Source: Candidatus Leptovillus affinis
Lineage (GTDB): Bacteria; Chloroflexota; Anaerolineae; Promineifilales; Promineifilaceae
Assembly (NCBI GenBank): GCA_016705235.1
Contig: JADIYP010000006.1
Coordinates: 806,001 to 870,000, forward strand
Length of the DNA: 64,000 nt
Reading direction: 5' to 3'
Shown: piece by piece, positions 33,901 to 40,187 of the stretch
Position numbering within the stretch: position 1 is the stretch's first letter
Layout: each line of letters starts with the position of its first letter
Translations under genes and position numbers: made by a program
Notes under the pieces: model-generated
What the model was told of the DNA's origin: nothing
Databases searched by the model: none
What the model saw: the letters and a program-made list of their open reading frames with translations, nothing else

Positions 33901-34670
33901 CTATTGACCCCTCCAAGTACTACCTGGTCTATGAGACCGGTGACAACACAACCGTGGCCGAAGGTGAAGCCGTACCGCTCAACCTCTACTACAGCCGAGC
34001 GACCGATTTCGGCGATACCTTTGAGTGGTACGACTACGTCAACGATCCGGATGACTGCAATCCCGATCCCGAAACTGGTGAGGTGGATTGGGGAACCTGT
34101 GTTGAACCGCGCTGGCCATGGCTAGAAAATGCGGCCGACGACCTGTCTGGCGAAGCCAGTGTGGTGATGAATCCCGGCGGTACTTTCATTTACAATGTGT
34201 GGAACCAATGGCGAGAAGAAATTCTACCCGATGGTCACGAGCTAATTTACGATAGCGACATCTGGTACCGCCGCCTGTTGTATGTGTCAGATGATTCCAC
34301 TCAAGAGATAAGTCCTATTGCGTCGCTTCTGTACATCAACAGTCAGTTTATTAGCATTGCCAATGATGACACGCTTGTTCTGGTTGGTTCCGCCAGGGGG
34401 TTTGGTCTTGATGGGGAAATTGAAGAGACCGTCTGGCTTCTCAAGCCGCTGGAATCTGCGATGGAGCCGGTGGTAGTAGGAACGGAAAAGACACTCGAGA
34501 TCCAGGCGCAAGACATAGTGAATCAACCCGGATGGAGCGGTCAGCCAGGATGGGCGCAATTTACCTTCATGGCTAAAGATAAAAACGGCCGTTGGTCTCC
34601 AGGTGTAGAAGTACAGGTCTGGGTGGTCCAAGAACTACATCAACTCTATGTGCCAATGATCGAACAGTAA
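30936..34670 (+). CDS. large secreted protein, choice-of-anchor-O-like
   Basis: 1244 aa with a signal/anchor helix (HWLIFVLLAIALVVLTVSA). Asp-rich and acidic, with BNR/sialidase-like segments (VGVSMDDGTSWRTENLS, SFDGGITWTTTP), a GLGPGEGWSGA motif, and a thrombospondin type 3 Ca-binding stretch (DTDGDGLVDNTDDC). Several Cys pairs fit an extracellular protein. It resembles large secreted proteins that NCBI annotates as choice-of-anchor O; I recall this only approximately. Ends LYVPMIEQ, a Y-V-P tail. ATG 30936 is preceded by GGAGGGTTAGGA. It shares its promoter with the cytochrome operon, so it may be a partner of the multiheme complex. Confidence 0.7.
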   Translation: MSKKHWLIFVLLAIALVVLTVSAEDGVLFRRNISKTPEAETEKAAIYMMDFYVPAQASTGEIKPVANYCLDEGLDDPWTDDGTCAGQEAYDPRDYAKPLVSVYIDDIGGEEFTSENIRSIQGGISFGHFDAFVGVSMDDGTSWRTENLSRSSDLSSFTLANGHPYPGDVHAMVHQVAEDKILAVWASKYCQSGSPLYSLTPDGIDDDPAVLDYLADLETNYGKNAMYLYDLFGIAGAQGSVNYTEQGFPEIGEIPYSCIWTARGKVLPGDDPMTPDFAEASHVVWTAPERLTSGVRDANLPAVDCAGGAGCALTWQEDPEGLRPGKGLGPGEGWSGAIANAKTDIWYSYITFADFDLVAVDDNDDGTPDVGAEMLIEDYEALQLTDMDRPKPYVPMAIPVRLTDNDMCKGIAPEKQPEDPFCWLDFDTINAETVDTIADRLGGLDEPETGADFCAETVDWENPGGTTLPICVTEDGRWMIGRVASTRVRMALKPYSPAAAVDMDDDGIVEKSAWLSLAAEETKALGITAVVNDTEYDPVDIGKDVFYYSFDFAKPYNLHMNTALDTEDASPYVVQQGGMLNQPAKCSPYFITTDQTNPDISCDDNGEFYDTEIDPITGYEYYLTEIARRFALTSNNIGNITDPAFGGSGLASMLIYKQGIIWQGGPADIMLRRVVVQPFCTDTDGDGLVDNTDDCFDKTVDNPFAYENMECVNPDGTDGWVYPTDDLGVFDANPYYIKGLCMAPAINISGSTVVSCDGGDSNNACADLFPVADDGTIPDSDGDFPKVREWRQLPYDGTSTADTFTGDPDDDYDLDDQSWENPYDVAKGHRGFLYGDMVLMMYAWSPNWKSNSVGNDHYNLYQRRSFDGGITWTTTPADTSNLICDDPGTTNVKETCDYAGEGTQALEYYYTDTTGEYIPVLWEYAAGANEQARNLSLLTGNKVTILDPRYSPPGGLKQYATIRTNWLVDNAGLIGFTSDDVLPYEDDAAIDPSKYYLVYETGDNTTVAEGEAVPLNLYYSRATDFGDTFEWYDYVNDPDDCNPDPETGEVDWGTCVEPRWPWLENAADDLSGEASVVMNPGGTFIYNVWNQWREEILPDGHELIYDSDIWYRRLLYVSDDSTQEISPIASLLYINSQFISIANDDTLVLVGSARGFGLDGEIEETVWLLKPLESAMEPVVVGTEKTLEIQAQDIVNQPGWSGQPGWAQFTFMAKDKNGRWSPGVEVQVWVVQELHQLYVPMIEQ

Positions 34671-34690
34671 AGCAATCTGCGTAATTGTGT

Positions 34691-34720
34691 GAAGCGGGGC
34701 CAACAGTTTGGCCCCGCTTC
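34691..34720 (+). terminator. hairpin GAAGCGGGGCCAA...TTGGCCCCGCTTC
   Basis: A 13-bp perfect stem with a 4-nt loop, followed by CTGTTTCT, between the two secreted-protein genes. Probable terminator or partial attenuator. Confidence 0.8.
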
Positions 34721-34741
34721 CTGTTTCTACCGGTGAGCGAG

Positions 34742-36190
34742 ATGGCGAAAAAAAGATCTTTGTGGCGATTGCGGTTTTGGCGCGGTGTGGGAGTAGGAAC
34801 GGCCGTATTCCTCTTCGCCGCCTTGTTAATTTCCCCCACCCTGCAAGCCCTCATCCTCGCCTGGTCCGTAACCGGCAACCTACCCTCGGCTGAATACGGC
34901 TACGCCATCGCCGCCGCCGGCGACGTCAACGGCGACGGCCGTGCCGACCTCATCGTCGGTTCACCCAAATACGAATCAGACATCTATACCGGCGGCGCAG
35001 CCTTTGTCTACCATGGCTACAACGGCGGTCTAAGCGACCAACCCAATTGGACCGGCGGCAGCGACCTGAAAGGCGCGCGCTACGGGTTTGCCGCCGCCTC
35101 GGCCGGCGACATCAACCACGATGGCTACGATGACATCATCATCGGCGCCTACCGGTACAACAACGGACAGTCCGAAGAAGGGCGCGTCTACCTCTATCTC
35201 GGCTCGGCCGACGGCTTGCACCCCGAACCCGCCTGGCAATTTGAAAGCGATCAAAAAGAAGCGCACCTGGGGTATGCGGTCGCCTCGGCTGGCGACGTCA
35301 ATAACGATGGCTTTGATGATGTATTGATCGGCGCGCGTTGGTACCAGGAAACACTGATCAGCGAAGGCGCTGCCTTTCTCTTTTTTGGCTCGGCCGATGG
35401 GTTGAGCGACACGCCCGATTGGACGGCCGTTGGCGGGCAGGCTGGCGCGGCATTTGGCACGGCCGTGGCCGCCGCCGGCGACACCAACCACGACGGCTAC
35501 GACGACATTCTCATCGGCGCGCCTTTCTTCGACAACACCCTGGAAAACGCCGGAGCCGCTTACCTTTTCCTGGGCAGCGAAACCGGGCCAGGCAATGGGG
35601 CCGCCTGGCAGGCAACCGGCAGCCAGGCGGGCGATTTGTTTGGTTCCGCCCTGGCCGCAGGCGACTTTAACGATGACAACGCCAGCGACCTGCTGGTCGG
35701 CGGGCCGCACAGTTCTGACGACGTAGACGACGAGGGCGGCGTGTTTTTATATTTGGGCAGCAGCAGCGGATTGATGAGCAGCACGGCCGTGTGGTCCACA
35801 TTCGGCGGGCAGGCTGGGGCGTTGTTTGGCACGGCCGTAGCCGTTGGCGACGTTAACGGCGATGCCCTCGCCGATATCCTCGTCGGCGCGCCAAACTGCA
35901 CCCAAGATCAATCCAACGAAGGCTGCGTTTTCCTCTATCTGGGCATGCCCGGCAGCGTCAGCGCTACAACAAGCTGGACAAGCCAGGGCAACAAAGCCGA
36001 CACAGCCTATGGGATCAGCACGGCCGTCATAGGCAGCGTCAATGGCGATGGCTACGACGAAATCGCCGTCGGCGCGCCACAATATCGCTTCGACCGCGAC
36101 CTGGTTGGCCGCGCCTTTGTCTACTACGGCGCCGAACAGCTCATCGAACAAGTTTATGTCTACTTGCCAGTTGCCGTGCAAACCGATTAA
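34742..36190 (+). CDS. FG-GAP repeat (integrin-like beta-propeller) secreted protein
   Basis: 482 aa. Basic N-terminus and membrane segment (WRGVGVGTAVFLFAALLIS), then seven FG-GAP repeats with the Ca-binding loop D-x-N-x-D-G-x-x-D (GDVNGDGRADLIVGSP, GDINHDGYDDIIIGA, GDVNNDGFDDVLIGA and so on). Ends VYVYLPVAVQTD, again with a Y-L-P tail. Extracellular, likely adhesion or ligand binding. ATG 34742 is downstream of the terminator; the frame extends upstream to 34685 within it. Confidence 0.85.
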   Translation: MAKKRSLWRLRFWRGVGVGTAVFLFAALLISPTLQALILAWSVTGNLPSAEYGYAIAAAGDVNGDGRADLIVGSPKYESDIYTGGAAFVYHGYNGGLSDQPNWTGGSDLKGARYGFAAASAGDINHDGYDDIIIGAYRYNNGQSEEGRVYLYLGSADGLHPEPAWQFESDQKEAHLGYAVASAGDVNNDGFDDVLIGARWYQETLISEGAAFLFFGSADGLSDTPDWTAVGGQAGAAFGTAVAAAGDTNHDGYDDILIGAPFFDNTLENAGAAYLFLGSETGPGNGAAWQATGSQAGDLFGSALAAGDFNDDNASDLLVGGPHSSDDVDDEGGVFLYLGSSSGLMSSTAVWSTFGGQAGALFGTAVAVGDVNGDALADILVGAPNCTQDQSNEGCVFLYLGMPGSVSATTSWTSQGNKADTAYGISTAVIGSVNGDGYDEIAVGAPQYRFDRDLVGRAFVYYGAEQLIEQVYVYLPVAVQTD

Positions 36191-36209
36191 CGGGGTAAAA
36201 CGCTTGCCG

Positions 36210-36238
36210 TTGAGGATTGGTTAAGGAACACATAGTAC
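36210..36238 (+). promoter_or_regulatory. promoter of the multiheme operon, twin of 30788
   Basis: TTGAGG (36210-36215), 17-nt spacer ATTGGTTAAGGAACACA, TAGTAC (36233-36238), then GCTGGTACCA. Differs from the 30788 copy only in the second half of the spacer. Confidence 0.72.
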
Positions 36239-36278
36239 GCTGGTACCATTAAGGGGTTAGTGGGACTGGTCGACTTAT

Positions 36279-36356
36279 GTTACGCGGCTCCTCTGGCAGA
36301 AACCCAAAGGGTTCTCCAGAGGGCAAATAAACCTTTAGGGGTTTTGGGGACGTAAC
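36279..36356 (+). ncRNA. candidate structured 5' leader of the cytochrome operon
   Basis: GTTACG (36279-36284) can pair with CGTAAC (36351-36356) around two hairpins: CCTCTGG...CCAGAGG with an inner ACCC-AAA-GGGT, and AAACC-TTTAG-GGGTTT. This makes a three-way junction ending about 25 nt before the Shine-Dalgarno region. It could be a cis-regulatory RNA or another dispersed palindrome; not a riboswitch class I recognise. Confidence 0.45.
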
Positions 36357-36391
36357 ATCAACAATTGAATCTTTACAAATCAGGTGACATT

Positions 36392-37417
36392 ATGCTCCGC
36401 AAAAAAGGATTACCCTCAAAGGCGTTTTTTGGCGTCGGGGTAGCCTTGCTAATGATCACGGCTCTGACGGTTGGGGGTTATCTGACAACCTTGCACGATA
36501 ACATGGGACCGCTGACGGCTCTGCATCCGAACAATCAAATGTTAGGCGGCTACAGTTCCCATGCAGAATTCGAGCAAGATTGTACACATTGTCATGGCCC
36601 GATTCACTGCATCATCAGCGAGAGCTGCCAGGACTGTCATATCGATGTGGCGACGGAACGCGCTGAAGCCATTGGCCTGCACGGCCTTTTGCCAGGGACA
36701 GGAAGCTGCCAAAGCTGCCACACAGAACATCGAGGGCGAGACGCCCAAATTACTGTTTTCGCCTTCAACAATATAGACCACACGCTGCTGGCCAGCTACA
36801 GCCTGGACACGCACCAAACAGATTACGCCGGACGGCCGTTAACCTGTGAAAGCTGCCATCGACTGGGACAATTTGGCCCAGAAAACCTGGACTGCGCGAC
36901 CTGCCACAGCAATCATGCGCCAGACTACATGGCCGAACACGACGCCCTTTATGGGCCGGACTGCCTTGCTTGTCACAATGGTCATGATCAATTGGCTAAT
37001 TTTGACCACAATCAAAGTTACATTTTAACTGGGGCGCATAATAACGCCGCCTGTGAAGCCTGCCACATCGACCAACTGTATGCTGGCACGCCGCAAGCGT
37101 GCGAGGCCTGCCATGAAGAACCAGATTTGCACGCCGGCCAATTTGGGCTGGACTGCGGCCGTTGCCACAGCGATACGGCCTGGTCGCCGGCAGAATTAAC
37201 GCAACACAACTTTCCGCTGGATCACGGCAGCGACGGCCGTCAGCCATGCGAATCGTGCCATGTAAACAGCTACGCCGAATATCCCTGCGAGATTTGCCAC
37301 GACTACGCCGAAATGCAAACGGCCCACACGGACACAGGCGATGTGGCGCTGAACAACTGTCTTTACTGCCACCCCACCGGACTGGTGCAGCCAACCGGCG
37401 TTATCAGCAGCAATTGA
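36392..37417 (+). CDS. dodecaheme c-type cytochrome
   Basis: 341 aa with an N-terminal membrane anchor (about residues 8-32) and 12 CXXCH motifs, starting with CTHCH and ending with CLYCHPTG. The C-terminal 4-5 heme stretch (DLHAGQFGLDCGRCH...LDHGSDGRQPCESCH...CEICH...CLYCHPTG) is closely similar to that of the 6-heme protein at 39314. First gene of the cyt b/Rieske operon, so it probably accepts electrons from the complex. ATG 36392 follows CAGGTGACA. Extracytoplasmic. Confidence 0.87.
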   Translation: MLRKKGLPSKAFFGVGVALLMITALTVGGYLTTLHDNMGPLTALHPNNQMLGGYSSHAEFEQDCTHCHGPIHCIISESCQDCHIDVATERAEAIGLHGLLPGTGSCQSCHTEHRGRDAQITVFAFNNIDHTLLASYSLDTHQTDYAGRPLTCESCHRLGQFGPENLDCATCHSNHAPDYMAEHDALYGPDCLACHNGHDQLANFDHNQSYILTGAHNNAACEACHIDQLYAGTPQACEACHEEPDLHAGQFGLDCGRCHSDTAWSPAELTQHNFPLDHGSDGRQPCESCHVNSYAEYPCEICHDYAEMQTAHTDTGDVALNNCLYCHPTGLVQPTGVISSN

Positions 37418-37454
37418 CCCGTCCATCGCGTTCATGTTTAAGGAAGGTGCAGGT

Positions 37455-38768
37455 ATGACGCCAGAAAAAACAACCTCATGGGCCGAAGAACGCAGCCAGA
37501 TGCGCGCTGCCGCGACCAACGTCATTTTGCATTTGCATCCAACTCGCGTACCGGCGGCCGCGCTGCGCTTCACCTACACCTGGGGGCTGGGCGGCATGTC
37601 GGCCACGCTGGCCGTGCTGCTGGTTTTGACCGGCGTCTTATTGCAGTTTCGTTACGACGCCACCATCGAAGGCGCGTACACCAGCATCCTTCTGCTGGAA
37701 TCGCAGGTAAAGTTTGGCTCGTTGATCCGATCCATCCACCACTGGTCAGCGAATTTGCTGGTGGTGACGGTGTTTTTACACCTGCTGCGCGTCTTTTTGA
37801 CGGGCGGCTTCAAACGCGACCGGGCAACGAACTGGCTAATCGGTTTGGGCTTGTTGATTGTGGTGCTGGCCTTTAATTTCACCGGCTATCTGCTGCCCTG
37901 GGACCAACTGGCGTATTGGGCGGCAACGGTATCTACCAGTTTAATCGAGTATATTCCGGTGGTGGGCACGGCCGTTTCCAATTTCATTTTAGGCGGCACA
38001 GAAATCGGCCAGAACACCCTGCGCAATTTCTACGCGCTGCATGTCGCGGTATTGCCTGTGATTCTCGCAGCGGCCTTAACCTACCACTTCTGGCGCATTC
38101 GCCGCGATGGCGGCATCTCCCAACCGGAAAACGTTCGCCAGGGCGGCCTGCGCCTGACCACCATCCCACACCTGGTACGCCGGGAAACGGCCGTCGGCGC
38201 CACACTCATCGCCGCTGTTCTCATCTGGTCGATGTTCATCCCCGCCCCACTCGCCGAGCTGGCCAACCCGGCCCTGTCACCCAACCCGGCCAAAGCCGCC
38301 TGGTATTTCCTGGGCCTGCAAGAACTGCTGCTCCACATGCAGCCCCTGGCCGCCATGAGCCTGACCGGTATCGTGCTGGCTGGGCTGCTGCTGCTGCCCC
38401 GTTGGGACCGGCAAGACAGCGACATCGGCGTCTATTTTCGCTCCCGCCGCGGGCGAACCGCCGCCCTCATTGGCGCCATTCTTGGCCTGCAAATCGTCCC
38501 GGTTCTGGTAATCGTGGATGAATTGTGGCTGGATTGGACCGTTTTATTCCCCGCACTGCCCAACTTCATCGCCAATGGGCTGCTGCCGTTGGCCTTAACG
38601 CTGCTCGGTCTGGCGGCCATTTATGCCGGTCTCCGCTGGCTGCTGCGGACCAATCACAGCGAGGCGTTTGTGGGTCTTTTTTCCTTTATCATGGCCAGTC
38701 TGGTGATGCTAACCGTGATTGGCGTGTATTTTCGCGGAGAAAACATGGTTTTGCTCTGGCCCTGGTAG
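37455..38768 (+). CDS. cytochrome b (b6-subunit IV fusion) of a menaquinol-oxidising complex
   Basis: 437 aa with about eight or more membrane helices. The b6-like half has haem-ligand pairs in SIHHWSANLLVVTVFLH and in LHVAVLPVILAAALTYHFW; the subunit-IV-like half has NPAKAAWYFLGLQELL in place of the PEWY Qo-site motif, so the Glu is missing. Oxidises quinol and passes electrons to the Rieske protein encoded next. ATG 37455 is preceded by GGAAGGTGCAGG. The operon with Rieske and multiheme cytochromes replaces the usual c1/f subunit. Confidence 0.9.
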   Translation: MTPEKTTSWAEERSQMRAAATNVILHLHPTRVPAAALRFTYTWGLGGMSATLAVLLVLTGVLLQFRYDATIEGAYTSILLLESQVKFGSLIRSIHHWSANLLVVTVFLHLLRVFLTGGFKRDRATNWLIGLGLLIVVLAFNFTGYLLPWDQLAYWAATVSTSLIEYIPVVGTAVSNFILGGTEIGQNTLRNFYALHVAVLPVILAAALTYHFWRIRRDGGISQPENVRQGGLRLTTIPHLVRRETAVGATLIAAVLIWSMFIPAPLAELANPALSPNPAKAAWYFLGLQELLLHMQPLAAMSLTGIVLAGLLLLPRWDRQDSDIGVYFRSRRGRTAALIGAILGLQIVPVLVIVDELWLDWTVLFPALPNFIANGLLPLALTLLGLAAIYAGLRWLLRTNHSEAFVGLFSFIMASLVMLTVIGVYFRGENMVLLWPW

Positions 38769-38796
38769 GGTTGGCAAGCAACCCAGGAGGATAGTT

Positions 38797-39303
38797 GTGG
38801 AAAACGATCTGACTCAACCCACAACGTCGGGGCAATTGTCTCGGCGAAATTTTTTGAAATTGGGCCTGGGCGCATTGGGCGCGGCCGCGCTGGTCGAGTT
38901 AGGCGGGGTGGGGTTTCTCTATTTGCAGCCACGCGAAACGGCCGATGCCTTTGGCAAGGTTATCCAGGCCGGGCCAGTGGATAGTTTCCCGGCCGGGTCG
39001 GTGACAGAGTTTAGAAACGGCCGTTTCTTCCTCGTTCGCGGGCAGTCTGGTGGCTTTCTGGCTATCTACCGCCGCTGCCCACACCTGGGCTGCAACGTCA
39101 ACTGGCTGCCCGAAGAAAACCATTTTCACTGCCCCTGCCACGCCGCCCGATTCGATGAATTTGGCGACCTGGAAAGCCCGCCTGTCCCCCGGCCGCTGGA
39201 CACGTTCCCGGTAGTCATCAAAGAAGGGCAGGTAACTGTAGACACATCACGGCGGCAGCAGCGCGAGCAATTTGCCCCCGACCAGCTCGCTTACGCAGCC
39301 TGA
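38797..39303 (+). CDS. Rieske [2Fe-2S] protein with Tat signal
   Basis: 168 aa starting at GTG 38797, six bases after AGGAGG. Twin-arginine signal SRRNFLKLG followed by a hydrophobic anchor; cluster-binding motifs CPHLGC and CPCHAARF, with a conserved Ser/Gly-poor loop. Exported folded, then held at the outer face of the membrane next to cytochrome b. The frame upstream to 38719 overlaps cytochrome b and lacks a signal. Ends just before the 6-heme gene. Confidence 0.93.
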   Translation: MENDLTQPTTSGQLSRRNFLKLGLGALGAAALVELGGVGFLYLQPRETADAFGKVIQAGPVDSFPAGSVTEFRNGRFFLVRGQSGGFLAIYRRCPHLGCNVNWLPEENHFHCPCHAARFDEFGDLESPPVPRPLDTFPVVIKEGQVTVDTSRRQQREQFAPDQLAYAA

Positions 39304-39313
39304 GGAGTCGTCC

Positions 39314-40162
39314 ATGAGCAAATATGATCTTCTCACGATTCTGGCTCTTCTGGTCATCCTGGTGGCCTTGCCGCTGTATGCGCTGCAAGAACCGGCGCGT
39401 CTGGCTGTCGCCGACGACGCTTTACGCCAACAATACCTGGCCGAAGGCGCTGTGACCTATCTGGATAACTGCGCCGAATGTCACGGCCCAGATGGCTCCG
39501 GTTCGGGAGCCATGCCCGCGCTAAACGCCACCGCCCTATCCGACGCTGACCCGGATTTTTTATACAACACCATCGCTCGCGCCGGTCATGGGTCGGAAAT
39601 GGCCGCCTGGCATCTGAACGAGGGCGGCTCGCTCAACGATTATCAGATTGAAGGGCTGGTGAATTTAATTCGCTTTGCCGATTGGGCGCAGATAGCGGTG
39701 ATCGCCGAAGACCGCCAGATTGATCAGATTGTCCTGCCGGAAACGACTTTGATTAACGCTGCGGCAGATGATCCGCATCACTGCTCCGCCTGCCACGAGC
39801 AGCCCGACGTGCATATCGACCAGTTTGGTCTGGACTGCGCCCGCTGCCATACGCTGGAGGCGTGGGTTCCGGCGCGGCTGACGCGGCACACCTTTATGCT
39901 GGATCATGGCAGCGAGGAACAGGTTCCTTGCCAGGCGTGCCACACCCACACCTATGCCGAGCATGATTGTTTTGCCTGCCACGACGAGCATCAGGCAGAC
40001 GAGATGGCAGAGGTTCATGCGGCGGAAACGAATTATGAGTTAAAGGCCTGCATCGCCTGTCATCCGACGGGCGAACCTGGCGAAGCCGAGCGTTTGCTGA
40101 CGTCTGGATTGTCGCTGTTGGTGGAAACGGCCGTTTCCCCAGCCACCACAACCGCTCCCTGA
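39314..40162 (+). CDS. hexaheme cytochrome with class I cytochrome c domain
   Basis: 282 aa. N-terminal anchor (about residues 5-22), then a class I cytochrome c domain (TYLDNCAECHGPDGSGSGAM...LVNLIRFADW), then five more CXXCH motifs. The C-terminal module duplicates that of the 12-heme protein (VHIDQFGLDCARCH...LDHGSEEQVPCQACH...CIACHPTGEPGE). Probably takes the place of cytochrome c1/f as direct Rieske acceptor. ATG 39314 lies 10 nt after the Rieske stop. Confidence 0.87.
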   Translation: MSKYDLLTILALLVILVALPLYALQEPARLAVADDALRQQYLAEGAVTYLDNCAECHGPDGSGSGAMPALNATALSDADPDFLYNTIARAGHGSEMAAWHLNEGGSLNDYQIEGLVNLIRFADWAQIAVIAEDRQIDQIVLPETTLINAAADDPHHCSACHEQPDVHIDQFGLDCARCHTLEAWVPARLTRHTFMLDHGSEEQVPCQACHTHTYAEHDCFACHDEHQADEMAEVHAAETNYELKACIACHPTGEPGEAERLLTSGLSLLVETAVSPATTTAP

Positions 40163-40187
40163 CCCACAGCGACTGGAGAAAGTCACG

